DNA of 64,000 nucleotides, taken from contig NZ_VLKE01000001.1 in assembly GCF_007830265.1 (NCBI RefSeq), positions 5,456,001 through 5,520,000 of the forward strand, given 5' to 3'. Positions within the stretch are counted from its first letter, which is position 1. The number at the start of each line of letters is the position of its first letter. The notes under the pieces were generated by a model, which saw nothing but the letters and a program-made list of their open reading frames with translations, made no database searches and was not told the origin of the DNA. Below, piece by piece: positions 11,454 to 20,196 of this stretch. The translations under genes and the position numbers were made by a program. The stretch is from Micromonospora olivasterospora (lineage in GTDB: Bacteria; Actinomycetota; Actinomycetes; Mycobacteriales; Micromonosporaceae).

Positions 11454-12724
11454 CCGGGCGCCGCACGGTGGTGACGGGCGTCGGGGTGGTCGCCCCGGGC
11501 GGCGCGACCCGGGACCGGTTCTGGAAGGCGATCACCGAGGGACGGACGGCGACGCGGCGGATCACCTTCTTCGACCCGTCGCCGTTCCGGTCCCGCATCG
11601 CCGCCGAGTGCGACTTCGACCCGGTCGCCGCCGGGCTCACCGACGCCGAGCGGCGGCGCGCCGACCGGTACGTCCAGTTCGCCCTCGCCTGCTCGACCGA
11701 GGCGGTCGCCGACAGCGGCCTGGCGCTGACCGACGCCGAGCGGGACCGCGCCGGGGTGGTGCTCGGCACCGCCGTCGGCGGCACGATGGCGCTGGAGCGG
11801 GAGTACGTCACCGTCAGCGACGCGGGCAGCCGGTGGCTGGTCGACCACGCGCGCGGCGGGCCGTACCTGTACCAGGCGCTCGTGCCCAGCAGCCTGGCCG
11901 CCGACGTGGCCTGCCGGCACGGCCTGCACGGCCCCGCGCAGGTGGTCTCCACCGGCTGCACCTCCGGCATCGACGCCATCGGGTACGCCCACCAGCTCAT
12001 CGCCGACGACGAGGCCGACGTGGTGCTGGCCGGCGCCGCCGACTCGCCGATCTCCCCGGTCACCGTCGCCTCCTTCGACGCGATCAGGGCCACCTCCCCC
12101 GACAACGACGACCCTGCGCACGCCTCCCGGCCCTTCGACGCCGACCGGCACGGGTTCGTCCTCGCCGAGGGGGCGGCGGTGCTGGTGCTGGAGGAGTACG
12201 AGCACGCCCGCCGCCGGGGCGCGCACGTCTACTGCGAGGTCGGCGGGTACGCCAGCCGCAGCAACGGCTACCACATGACCGGGCTGCGCCCGGACGGGCT
12301 GGAGATGGGGCTGGCCATCGCCGACGCGATGAGGCAGGCCCGGCTCGCCCCCGGGCAGGTCTCCTACATCAGCGCCCACGGCTCCGGGACCCGGCAGAAC
12401 GACCGGCACGAGACGGCGGCGTTCAAGCGGGCCCTCGGCGAGGCCGCGTACCGGGTGCCGATCAGCTCGATCAAGTCCATGGTGGGCCACTCGCTCGGCG
12501 CGATCGGCTCCATCGAGATGGCCGCCTGCGCCCTGGCGATCGAGTACGGAGTGGTGCCGCCGACGGCGAACTGGGCCACCCGCGACCCGGAGTGCGACCT
12601 GGACTACGTGCCCAACGAGGCCCGGGAACTGCCGGTGGACGTGGCGCTGTCGGTGGGCAGCGGCTTCGGTGGCTTCCAGTCGGCCATGGTGTTCCGCCGG
12701 CTGTCCGGGACGGTGGCGGCGTGA
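11450..12724 (+). CDS. Type II PKS beta-ketoacyl synthase alpha (KS-alpha)
   Basis: A 424-residue condensing enzyme. The nucleophile is Cys170 in [11 protein letters not shown], with His residues in [11 protein letters not shown] and [13 protein letters not shown]. It starts [18 protein letters not shown] and has the C-terminal [14 protein letters not shown] typical of KS-alpha. It forms the minimal PKS heterodimer with the CLF encoded next. The GTG overlaps the cupin stop, and its own TGA overlaps the CLF start by 4 bp, implying translational coupling. Confidence 0.95.
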
Positions 12725-13988
12725 GCGCGCCCACCGCCTTCGGCGTCCCGGCCCCGGCCCGCGCCGTGGTGACCGGCATCGGCGTGGTCGCGCCCAGCGG
12801 CATCGGCGCCGACGCGCACTGGGCCACCGTCGCCTCCCGGACCCGCCGCACCGGGCCGATCACCCTGTTCGACCCGGCCGGCTACCCGACCCGCATCGCC
12901 GGGGAGGTGCCCGGATTCGAGCCCCTCGACTGGGCCGACAACCGGCGGCTGGTGCAGACCGACCGGTGGACGCACCTCGGGTTCGCGGCGACCCGGCTGG
13001 CGCTGGCCGACGCCGGGCTTCCCGAGCGGGCCCCCGACCCGTACGGGTACGCGGTCACCCTCGCCAGTTCCTCCGGCGGGAACCTGTTCGGCCAGCGGGA
13101 GCTGCAACGGCTGTGGGGCGGCCCGTCGCGGACCGTCGGGGCGTACCAGTCGATCGCCTGGTTCTACGCCGCCAGCGTCGGGCAGCTGTCGATCCACCAC
13201 CAGTTCAAGGGCCCGTGCGGGGTGCTGGTGGCGGAGAGCACCGGCGGGCTGGACAGCCTCGCGCACGCCGTGCGTACCGTCCGGCGGGGCACCCCGGTGG
13301 TGATCGCCGGGGCCACCGAGTGCCCGCTCAGCCCGTACGCGCTGGCCTGCCAGCTCGCCGCCGGGCAGCTCAGCGCCGACGACGACCCGGAGCGGGCGTA
13401 CCGGCCGTTCGACGCCGGCGCCGCCGGGTACGTGCCGGCCGAGGGCGGCGCGGTGTTCGTCGTGGAGGACCTGGCCCACGCCCTCGCCCGGGGTGCCCGG
13501 ATCTACGGCGAGGTCACCGGATGGGCGTCCACCCACGACGCCGCGCACACCGGCCCGGACACGGCCGTCGACCCGACCCAGTACGCGCGGGCGATGCGGC
13601 TGGCCCTGGACCGCGCCGGCGTGTCCCCGACGGCGTGGACGTGGTGCTGCCCGACGCGCTGGGCGTGCCCCGCCACGACCGGGCCGAGGCCGACGCGCTG
13701 CGGGCCGTCTTCGGTGCCCGGCCGGTGCCGGTGACCACCCACAAGTCGCTGACCGGACGGGCCCACCAGGGCGGCTCGGCGCTGGACGTGGCCACGGCGC
13801 TGCTCGCCTTCCGGCACGACGTGCTGCCCGCCTCCGCCGGCCCGCGGACGCCCGCCGAGGGCTGCGAGCTGGACTTCCTGCGTGCGCCCCGGCGGCCGGC
13901 CTCCCGGGTGGCGCTGGTGGGCGCCCGCGGGTTCGACGGCTTCAACACCGCCCTGGTGGTACGCGGCGCCACTCCCCACGACCTTTAG
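12721..13988 (+). pseudogene. Type II PKS chain-length factor (KS-beta), one frameshift
   Basis: The GTG start overlaps the KS-alpha stop. The frame reads AVVTGIGVVAPSG ... AESTGGLDSLAHA ... GYVPAEGGAVFVVED up to about 13625. A C is then missing from the run at 13625-13628 (TCCCCGACGG), and the rest (GVDVVLPDALGVPRHDRAEAD ... VGARGFDGFNTALVV) lies in the next frame, ending at 13988. The full length would be about 422 residues, normal for a CLF. The KS Cys position holds Ser173 (ESTGG), where most CLFs have Gln (EQAGG). Since KS-alpha is intact, a consensus error in the C run is more likely than true inactivation. Confidence 0.88.
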
Positions 13989-14016
13989 GACAATCCCTCG
14001 ACCGGACATCTCGCGG

Positions 14017-14034
14017 GCTGGACGATCGTCCAGC
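14017..14034. terminator. Palindrome downstream of CLF (terminator or operator)
   Basis: GCTGGACGATCGTCCAGC is a perfect 18-bp palindrome 29 bp after the CLF stop. As RNA it gives a 7-bp stem with a GATC loop, without a U-tract. It may terminate the PKS operon or be a protein site; it lies just outside the left end of the second tnpB element. Confidence 0.4.
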
Positions 14035-14056
14035 TCACCGGATCACCGCCAGGATG

Positions 14057-14076
14057 CCCCGTCCGTCAGGGCGGGG
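14057..14076 (+). repeat. Left-end subterminal hairpin of element 2
   Basis: CCCCGTCC-GTCA-GGGCGGGG forms an 8-bp stem with one G.T pair and a 4-nt loop, matching the left-end hairpin of element 1 in stem length, wobble position and loop. Confidence 0.6.
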
Positions 14077-14101
14077 AGGAATGGCGGACGCGCCGTCAAC
14101 C

Positions 14102-15340
14102 ATGACTGTCCTTTCTGGTTGGATGGGTTCTGTGCGGACGGCGTACAGGTGTCGGGCGTATCCGACCCCGGAACAGGTGGTGGTGCTGAGCCGCACGTTC
14201 GGTTGCGTCCGGGTGGTGTGGAACCGCACTCTCGCCGCCCGTCGTGCTCGTTACCGCGCTGAGGGCAGGTCGACCTCGTACGCGGAGACGGATCGGGCGC
14301 TGACCGAGATGAAAAAGCAGCCCGACCTGGCGTTTCTGGGTGAGGTGTCGTCGGTGCCGTTGCAGCAGACACTGCGGCACCAGCACACCGCCATGACCGC
14401 CTTCTTTCAGAAGCGGGCCCGGTATCCGCGCTACAAGTCCCGGCACGGCCGCCAGTCCGCGAGCTTCACCCGGTCGGCGTTGCGGATGCGTGGCGGGAAC
14501 CTGACGTTGGGGAAGACACCGGGTGTGCTGCGGTTCGTGTGGTCGTGGCCCGGCGTGGACGTGGCCGGGTTGGATCCGACGACGGTGACGGTGTCCCGTG
14601 ACCCGGACGGCCGCTGGTTCGTGACCTTCGCCGTCGACATCGAGGCACCCGTCGCACCCGAAGCCACCGGTCAGGTGGTGGGTGTGGACCTCGGGTTGAC
14701 CGACTTCGCGGTGCTGTCCACCGGCGAGCGCATCCCGCATCCGAAGCACATGGAGCGTCGGGAGCGCCGACTCAAGCGGTACCAGCGGATGATGGCCCGC
14801 CGGCAGAAGGGCTCCGCCAACCGCGCCAAAGCCAAGCGGAAGGTCGCCCGTGCGTATTCGCGGGTACGCCACGCCCGCCGGGACTTCCTCCACCAACAGT
14901 CCACCACCCTGGTACGCCGGTTCGACGCCATCGCTGTGGAGGACCTGGCCGTGGCGAACATGGTCCGCAACCGGTCCCTGGCCAGATCGATCTCCCGTAC
15001 CGGCTGGGCGGAGTTCCGTACCCTGCTCACCTACAAGGCCCATCGCGACGGCCGCACCCTCGCCGTGGTGGACCGCTGGTACCCGTCGTCGAAGACCTGC
15101 TCGGCGTGCGGGCATCTGCTCGCCACACTCTCCCTCGGCACGCGCCACCGGCGGTGTCCGGGTTGCGGCACCCGGCATGACCGGGACGTCAACGCCGCTC
15201 AGAACATCGCCGTCGCGGCCGGGCTGGTCGAGACGAAAAACGCCTGCGGAGCGGACGTCAGACACGAAGGATCTCCTTCCGTGCGGTCTGCGGTGAACCA
15301 GGAACCCCAACCTGCGAGGGTGGGAATCCCCCGCGTTTAG
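14102..15340 (+). CDS. tnpB: TnpB, RNA-guided nuclease (IS605/IS1341 family)
   Basis: Intact protein of 412 residues from ATG 14102, or 405 from ATG 14123 (MGSVRTAYRCRAYPTPEQ). RuvC residues counted from 14123 are Asp189 in VGVDLGLTDF, Glu273 in AVEDLAVANM and Asp355 in DRDVNAAQNI. The zinc ribbon is CSACGH...CPGCG. Family members are omega-RNA-guided DNA endonucleases that promote element retention. The protein is unlike the TnpB at 557-1800 in sequence, yet the right ends match in architecture. It lies between the PKS operon and the lower-GC island. Confidence 0.92.
   Translation: MTVLSGWMGSVRTAYRCRAYPTPEQVVVLSRTFGCVRVVWNRTLAARRARYRAEGRSTSYAETDRALTEMKKQPDLAFLGEVSSVPLQQTLRHQHTAMTAFFQKRARYPRYKSRHGRQSASFTRSALRMRGGNLTLGKTPGVLRFVWSWPGVDVAGLDPTTVTVSRDPDGRWFVTFAVDIEAPVAPEATGQVVGVDLGLTDFAVLSTGERIPHPKHMERRERRLKRYQRMMARRQKGSANRAKAKRKVARAYSRVRHARRDFLHQQSTTLVRRFDAIAVEDLAVANMVRNRSLARSISRTGWAEFRTLLTYKAHRDGRTLAVVDRWYPSSKTCSACGHLLATLSLGTRHRRCPGCGTRHDRDVNAAQNIAVAAGLVETKNACGADVRHEGSPSVRSAVNQEPQPARVGIPRV
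14473..14638 (+). repeat. 166-bp tnpB segment, repeated inverted at 24528-24693
   Basis: Comparing the two stretches by eye gives 164 of 166 identical positions. It encodes SALRMRGGNLTLGKTPGVL through RWFVTFAVD of TnpB. The two copies flank the lower-GC island in opposite orientation. Confidence 0.9.
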
Positions 15341-15358
15341 GCGGGGGAGGATGTCAAC
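15323..15358 (+). ncRNA. Right-end hairpin / probable 3' end of omega RNA, element 2
   Basis: GGAATC, a stem-loop (CCCCCGC-GTTTA-GCGGGGG within it), then GAGGATGTCAAC, overlapping the last codons of tnpB. It is identical in length and flanks to the right end of element 1. The guide would begin near 15359, just downstream. The RNA function is inferred from the TnpB family. Confidence 0.55.
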
Positions 15359-15388
15359 TTCAGCACCGACCGAACAGGAGGAGTACGT

Positions 15389-16054
15389 TTAACCCGTCTG
15401 TGTCCTGGCGGTCTTGCGGGCGCTCCTTCTGCTGGCTGCGCGCGGCCCCGGGCTGCCTTCCGGATGAGATTGGTGCCGGAACCTGGCCTTCTTGGCGCGG
15501 TTGCCGCAGGTGTTCATCGAGCACCAGCGGCGGTTCTGGCCCCGACTGGTGTCGAGGTAGAGGCCGCCGCAGTCCGGGTGTTCGCACATCTTGACCTGGT
15601 CGCGTCGAGTCCCGCCGAGGGCAATGATCGCGTCCTGGGCGATGAGGCCGAGTGCGGCGCGGGCCGGGTGCTTCGACCGGGTGTACCAGCGCAGCCGGGT
15701 CTTGCTGAGTACGGGGAATGTCTGGCTGTCGCGGGCGAGGGTGTTGATGAGGTCGAGGTCCGCTTCGTCGGGGGCGGTGTTGGTGGCGGTGGCGGTGCCG
15801 GTGCGATGAATGGCCTCGCGGAGCCGGCGGGCGAGGTCCAGGTCGGCGTCCGTGGCGTCGGCGGGCCCGAGGCTCAGGTCGTTCGCGGCGAGCCAGTCGT
15901 CCAGACGTCTGGGGGTAGGCAGACGCTCGACCGGGGTACCGCTGCGGTCGCTGAGGGTCGCGGTGAAGCGGAAGGCGATCTGTTCGTTGTCCAGCCGGAA
16001 GGGCGGGGCCTCCGTCACGCTCGCCTCGGTCGACTCGACCGTCACCTCAACCAT
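15389..16054 (-). CDS. CGNR zinc-finger protein (ABATE domain), probable regulator
   Basis: A 221-residue protein. The N-terminal ABATE-type helical domain (DLDLARRLREAIHRTG .. LRWYTRSKHPARAALGLIAQDAI) is followed by a C-terminal CGNR zinc finger, CEHPDCGGLYLD...RRWCSMNTCGNRAKKARF. Such proteins are thought to be stress-responsive DNA-binding regulators. Its ATG directly abuts a GGAACC-N9-GGTTCT palindrome, and a second, perfect copy sits before the divergent dehydrogenase gene. This fits an autoregulated repressor controlling 16139 onward. Codon use begins to change to lower GC from here rightward. Confidence 0.85.
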   Translation of the reverse strand: MVEVTVESTEASVTEAPPFRLDNEQIAFRFTATLSDRSGTPVERLPTPRRLDDWLAANDLSLGPADATDADLDLARRLREAIHRTGTATATNTAPDEADLDLINTLARDSQTFPVLSKTRLRWYTRSKHPARAALGLIAQDAIIALGGTRRDQVKMCEHPDCGGLYLDTSRGQNRRWCSMNTCGNRAKKARFRHQSHPEGSPGPRAASRRSARKTARTQTG

Positions 16055-16075
16055 GGAACCAGTCTAGATGGTTCT
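16055..16075. promoter_or_regulatory. Palindromic operator O1 (imperfect)
   Basis: GGAACC-N9-GGTTCT immediately next to the start codon of the CGNR gene. The centre (AGTCTAGAT) resembles that of O2, and the two centres are 45 bp apart. Position over the start suggests repression of the CGNR gene. Confidence 0.7.
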
Positions 16076-16096
16076 ACCCGCCCCTGCCCCTGTAGT

Positions 16097-16123
16097 GTTG
16101 GAACCGTCTGAGACGGTTCCAAC
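16097..16123. promoter_or_regulatory. Palindromic operator O2 (perfect 13+1+13)
   Basis: A perfect inverted repeat with 13-bp arms around one base. Its core is GGAACC-N9-GGTTCC, the same half-sites and spacing as O1. It lies 15 bp before the ATG of the dehydrogenase gene, between the start and any promoter, as a repressor site would. The adjacent CGNR protein is the natural candidate ligand; that is inference. Confidence 0.75.
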
Positions 16124-16138
16124 TGGAAGGCGTGTGTG

Positions 16139-17023
16139 ATGGCTGAGGTGACCGTGGTGGGTACCGGAGCGATGGGCGCCCCGATCGCGCGGAACCTGCT
16201 GAAGGCGGGATTCGAGGTCGCGGTGTGGAATCGGAACCGTTCGCGGATTGCGCCGCTCGTAGCGCTTGGCGCCACCGAGGTCCAGGAACCGACCGAAGTG
16301 TTCGCCTCGGGCGTGGTGCTGTCGGTGCTGGCCGATGACGCGGCGGTGCGTGAGGTGTTTCTGGACAGTGGCGCCCTGACCGCCGCTCGTGACGGGGCGG
16401 TTCATGTGAATCTCGCGACGGTCAGCCCCGTCCTCGCCGAGGGGGCCGCCACCGTGCACGTCGAGCACGGTGTCGGGTATGTGGCGGCGCCGATGTTTGG
16501 CGGCGTCCCCGTCGCCGAGGCTGGCAAGCTCAACATCGTCACCGCTGGCGACCCGGAACCCGTGCACCGTGTGCGCCCGCTGTTGGAGGCAGTGAGTGCG
16601 AAGGTGTGGCAGGTGGGCACCGAGCCGCGGCAGGCGAACGTGGTGAAGGTCGCCGGGCAGCTGCTGATCGCCTCGGCGATCCAGACGATGTCCGAAGCCG
16701 TCGCCGTGGGCGAGCGCGGCGGGATCGACGCCGCGGTGCTCGTGGAGCTGTTCACCTCCACGATCACCCCCGGCCCGGTCTACACCAGATACGGCAACCT
16801 CATCGCCGCCCGTCAGTACGAGCCGGCCGGATTCACGCCGGTGTTGGGCCGCAAGGACGTCGATCTCGCTCGCGCTCAAGCCGCGGCCACCGGGCTGCAC
16901 CTGCCGGTGGGCGATCTGCTCTCGGCACTGCTGACCGAGGCGATCGGGGCCGGACACGGGCAGCGGGACTGGGCCTCGCTCGCCGAGGTGCAGCGCCACC
17001 GGGACGCCGAAGGGACCCGATGA
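16139..17023 (+). CDS. NAD(P)-dependent beta-hydroxyacid dehydrogenase family protein
   Basis: A 294-residue protein of the 3-hydroxyisobutyrate dehydrogenase / imine reductase-like family. The Rossmann motif is VVGTGAMGAPIARNLLKAGFEVAVWNR. The substrate-binding region is APMFGGVPVAEAGKL, and the catalytic Lys region is QANVVKVAGQLLIASAIQ. The ATG at 16139 follows GGAAGG; a GTG one codon earlier is also in frame. Controlled by operator O2. The substrate is unknown; with UbiD and NadA nearby it may reduce a ketone or imine intermediate. Confidence 0.85.
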   Translation: MAEVTVVGTGAMGAPIARNLLKAGFEVAVWNRNRSRIAPLVALGATEVQEPTEVFASGVVLSVLADDAAVREVFLDSGALTAARDGAVHVNLATVSPVLAEGAATVHVEHGVGYVAAPMFGGVPVAEAGKLNIVTAGDPEPVHRVRPLLEAVSAKVWQVGTEPRQANVVKVAGQLLIASAIQTMSEAVAVGERGGIDAAVLVELFTSTITPGPVYTRYGNLIAARQYEPAGFTPVLGRKDVDLARAQAAATGLHLPVGDLLSALLTEAIGAGHGQRDWASLAEVQRHRDAEGTR

Positions 17024-17567
17024 CCAGCGCATCGACCATTGGCGCGATCCCCACCCGGAGACCAGAAAGAAGGCATGTGATCTTCCGCTGTGGGCGTTGC
17101 GTGTGCCAGGCTGACTGATGTTGACCATCGGGAGCGAGGAGCGGACACGCGATGGCGATGGTCTGCCCCGACGCGGACGGGATCGTCCTCCTCAACGATG
17201 ACTCGATACCGATCCATGACGCCGTGACCACCCAGGACCGCACTACATCGATCCGGTCGGCGGCGCCCCCGTCGTTGGGGGCCACCGGCTATGAGCTGCG
17301 GTCCCGGCTGCAGGCGGCGATCTCCAGCGGGACCGGCCCCGGCGGGGCGTCCCGGATCGCTCGTCTTGCGGCAAAGGGCCGCACCGCGGATCATGCCGCG
17401 CCGGCTACGGGGGGCCCAGCGGTGAATGGTGGCGGCCGTGTGCCCCTTGTCGCCGTCATAGCCACGCGCGGAGGTCTTGTGGCCGTGCCGCGCCTCGGGA
17501 AGCTCACCAAGTCACGCGGCCGCCGAGCCTGCGGCCAGGATCTCATCACACGATCGGACAAGTCGCC
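17024..17567 (+). other. Region without a convincing gene
   Basis: About 540 bp between the dehydrogenase and ubiD genes. An open frame 17152-17622 exists, but its residue order looks random and it overlaps the ubiD start out of frame. Short low-complexity coding-like stretches (GYELRSRLQAAISSG) may be remnants. No clear promoter or terminator was recognised. Confidence 0.4.
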
Positions 17568-19085
17568 ATGCATACCAACTCTTCCCAAACAGGCCGCCCC
17601 CGAAGCCTTCGTGAGTACCTGAGCCGTCTTGATGAGATCGGAGACCTACGGCGGATCGATTGGGAGGTAGACACTGCGTACGAAATCGGCGCAATCACAC
17701 GCCACAGCAGCGAGGTCTGCGCACCGGCTCCGCTATTCACCAATATCCGTGGATACAGTGGGTATCGCGTGGTCGGGGCGCCCCTCGCCTACAGTTCCTC
17801 CGCCAAAGCCCGGATGGCCCGGGTAGCGATCGCACTCGGGCTGGCTCCGACAACGCCTGGCGGGCAGATCGTCGAAGAACTCGCAGCGGCGATGCACCGC
17901 GAGCCCATCGCGCCAGTTGTCGTGGACGACGCCCCGTGCCAAGAAAAGGTGCTGGTCGGCGACGCGGCGGACCTGACGAATCTGCCGACCCCGCTGCTGC
18001 ATGTCGGAGACGGCGGCCGCTACATCAACACAATAGGCATCTTCGTCGTCGCCAGCCCGGACCGAAAATGGACGAACTGGTCCATCGCCCGAGCGATGCT
18101 GATCGACGGCAAACGGATGACCGGCATCGTCAGTGCCAGCCAGCACAACAACGTGATCCGCCAGATGTGGCAGCAGCGCGGTGAACCGATGCCGTTCGCG
18201 CTTGTTCAGGGCGCCGAGCCAAGCGCATTGTTCGTCGGCGGCATGCCGCTGCGCGACGGGGTGGACGAAGCGGGCTTCCTCGGTGGATTGTTTGGCGAGC
18301 CGATGGAGACCGTGCGCTGCAAGACTGTGGACCTTGAGGTTCCGGCATCGGCTGAGCTGGTCATCGAGGGCTACCTGGCCGACGACGAGTCGTGGCTCGA
18401 GGGGCCTACCGGCGAGTACCACGGCTATCTGCCCACTGTCCGTAAAAACCGCCCTGTTTACCACGTTACTGCGATCACTCACCGAAAGGAGCCAATCCTC
18501 CCGGTCGTCTGCGCGGGCAAACCGGTTGACGAAGACCATACGATCTGTGGCCCCGGGATCGCAGCTGTCCTGCTGGAGGAGTTGCGTCGCGCCGGCCTGC
18601 CGGTCGTTTCGGCCTGGGTCGTCCCGGAAAGCGCCTGCACCCTGCTGGCCGTCTCCGTCTCTCCGGACTGGGCGCAGCTCACGGGGTTGAGCTCGACCGA
18701 CCTCGCGCGCCGTATTCTCGATGTCTGTAAGGCTCCAGACACCGTTCACGCCGGCTGGTGGATCAGCAGGCTGATGGTCGTCAACCACGACATCGACCTC
18801 ACCGATCTGCGTGACTTGCTTTGGGCCTGGTCAACGCGGTGTCATCCGGTCACGGGCCGGGTGGTCGTCATGGACCAGCGGATCCCGGCCGGCGTCGTCT
18901 TCTACTCGGCGGCAGAACGTAGCGCGGTACGCGGTCCGGTCGAAGTGTTGGACTGCCTGATGCCCGTCGGAGAGGACGCGCCGCGCAGCACCGCCTTCTC
19001 CGTCAACTTTCCGGCTGACCTGCAGCGGCGGGTGCTAGCCAGGCTGAACCACGAACAGCAGAGCGTCAGTCAACACCAATCCTGA
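17568..19085 (+). CDS. UbiD-family (prFMN-dependent) decarboxylase
   Basis: A 505-residue protein, normal for UbiD. Visible family features are SLREYLSRLDEIGDLRRID at the N-terminus, the central INTIGIFVVASPDRKWTNWSIARAM and ELVIEGYL...EGPTGEYHGY (the Glu/Arg-rich prFMN-metal site region), and PVDEDHTICGPGIAAVLLEEL. UbiD enzymes reversibly decarboxylate aromatic, heteroaromatic or unsaturated acids and need prenyl-FMN made by UbiX, which is not in this window. The start is poorly supported by a ribosome site. Codon use is less GC-rich than in the PKS genes. Natural substrates for this subgroup cannot be read from sequence. Confidence 0.9.
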   Translation: MHTNSSQTGRPRSLREYLSRLDEIGDLRRIDWEVDTAYEIGAITRHSSEVCAPAPLFTNIRGYSGYRVVGAPLAYSSSAKARMARVAIALGLAPTTPGGQIVEELAAAMHREPIAPVVVDDAPCQEKVLVGDAADLTNLPTPLLHVGDGGRYINTIGIFVVASPDRKWTNWSIARAMLIDGKRMTGIVSASQHNNVIRQMWQQRGEPMPFALVQGAEPSALFVGGMPLRDGVDEAGFLGGLFGEPMETVRCKTVDLEVPASAELVIEGYLADDESWLEGPTGEYHGYLPTVRKNRPVYHVTAITHRKEPILPVVCAGKPVDEDHTICGPGIAAVLLEELRRAGLPVVSAWVVPESACTLLAVSVSPDWAQLTGLSSTDLARRILDVCKAPDTVHAGWWISRLMVVNHDIDLTDLRDLLWAWSTRCHPVTGRVVVMDQRIPAGVVFYSAAERSAVRGPVEVLDCLMPVGEDAPRSTAFSVNFPADLQRRVLARLNHEQQSVSQHQS

Positions 19086-19170
19086 GGAGGTCCTCGCCGA
19101 GGTGTTCGGCTGTTCGCAGGCCACGATCACCCGATACCGCGAATGCCTGCGGCCGATCCTGCGCTGGTGA
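19078..19170 (+). pseudogene. Transposase helix-turn-helix remnant
   Basis: Right after ubiD one frame reads PEEVLAEVFGCSQATITRY followed by RECLRPILRW and a stop. This looks like the N-terminal helix-turn-helix of IS5-type transposases. Only about 30 residues remain, with no DDE domain nearby. Confidence 0.4.
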
Positions 19171-19222
19171 CCGCCCCGAGGTCGCCAGCGGCTCGACCAG
19201 GCCCGCCGGGAGGGTGGTTGGT

Positions 19223-19257
19223 GCCCGCGTTCGTCGCCCCGGTCGGCGAACGCGGGC
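19223..19257. terminator. Hairpin between convergent ubiD and IMPase genes
   Basis: A perfect 11-bp inverted repeat (GCCCGCGTTCG and its complement) around a 13-base loop, with GGTGGT/ACCACC extending the pairing outside it. It lies between two convergent genes and is the likely bidirectional terminator. Confidence 0.65.
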
Positions 19258-19305
19258 AGTACCACCGGCTGTTCTTTGGCCGCCCGGTGCGGAGATGAGC
19301 GCCAC

Positions 19306-20133
19306 TCAGGCAGTGTTTCCGGCCTCGACCGGCCAGTAGCAGGTGCCGCGCACGATCTCGAGAACCGACAGGAGGGCGTCACGCAGCGCCGGGGTAACCG
19401 CGACGGCACACCGTGACCGAGTCGAGTGTGGGCTCCCGTCAGCGTCCATGACGACCGCGCCTGCCTCGCGCGCGATGACGGCGCCGGCGGCGGTGTCCCA
19501 GGTTCCGTTCCAGATGCTGATGCTGGCATCGAGGGAACCTTCTGCGACGAGGGCCAGTTCGACGGCTGTGGAGCCCAGCCGGCGCAGCCCCTGGGCACGG
19601 GTGGTCAACTCGCGATCCAGTTCCCGGCACAGCAGACCTTCGAGTCCCGGTTGGGGTCCTCCGTAATCGGTGAGGGCGACCAACGCCTTGGACAGATCGG
19701 CTGTTTTGGAAACGTGTATGCGAGTACCGTCGCGATAGGCGCCGCCAGCGCGCGTGGCCCAGTACCGGCGCGCGAGGAACGGGACCGCGATCACGCCGAG
19801 AATCGGGGTACCGTCGTGCACCAGGCCAAGCGAGATCGAGCTCAGCGGCAAGCCATGACTGAAGTTGGTGGTGCCGTCGATGGGGTCGAGTACCCAGTAG
19901 GTATCGGGGTTACCCACCGCGCCGGTCTCCTCGCCGAGGAAGCCGATCCTTGTGTCGTCTTCGGTCAGTGCGGCGCGGACGAGGCGTTCGATGGCGATAT
20001 CAGCATCCGTGACGATCTCGTGGGCGTCCTTCTGCCGAACGGCGGTGACGGGGTTCGTCAGGATATAGGCGACCGCCCTGTCGATGACGTCGTGGGCGAC
20101 CGGCAGCAGCGCACCAGGGTCAGGCGTTGGCAT
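19306..20133 (-). CDS. Inositol monophosphatase family phosphatase
   Basis: A 275-residue protein. Metal-site motifs are VTDADIAIERLV, GEETG, WVLDPIDGTTNFSHGLP and the C-terminal WDTAAGAVIAREAGAVV. Family members hydrolyse inositol phosphate, histidinol phosphate, PAP or nucleotide-like phosphates; the sequence does not fix the substrate. It is 63 bp downstream of nadA on the same strand, so the two are probably co-transcribed. With the kinase and HAD genes nearby it may remove a phosphate from a pathway intermediate. Confidence 0.88.
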   Translation of the reverse strand: MPTPDPGALLPVAHDVIDRAVAYILTNPVTAVRQKDAHEIVTDADIAIERLVRAALTEDDTRIGFLGEETGAVGNPDTYWVLDPIDGTTNFSHGLPLSSISLGLVHDGTPILGVIAVPFLARRYWATRAGGAYRDGTRIHVSKTADLSKALVALTDYGGPQPGLEGLLCRELDRELTTRAQGLRRLGSTAVELALVAEGSLDASISIWNGTWDTAAGAVIAREAGAVVMDADGSPHSTRSRCAVAVTPALRDALLSVLEIVRGTCYWPVEAGNTA

Positions 20134-20196
20134 GAACTTCGCCGTCCACCTCAGCCTTGACTGCCACTTCTTGTCGTCCCGTACGGGACGCGCCGC

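Larger units (their letters stand above)
14045..15358 (+). mobile_element. tnpB-only IS605/IS1341-type element
   Basis: The left-end hairpin lies at 14057-14076, an intact tnpB follows, and the right-end motif is at 15323-15358 (GGAATC, 18-nt hairpin block, GAGGATGTCAAC). No tnpA is present, so movement would need a transposase in trans; the tnpA at 1797-2216 is a possible source because the end hairpins share geometry. A 166-bp piece of this tnpB is repeated in inverted orientation at 24528-24693. Confidence 0.8.

Noticed and set aside
17152..17622. Open frame of 156 codons before ubiD
   Set aside because: Residue order looks random, there is no family resemblance or ribosome site, and it overlaps the ubiD start in another frame.
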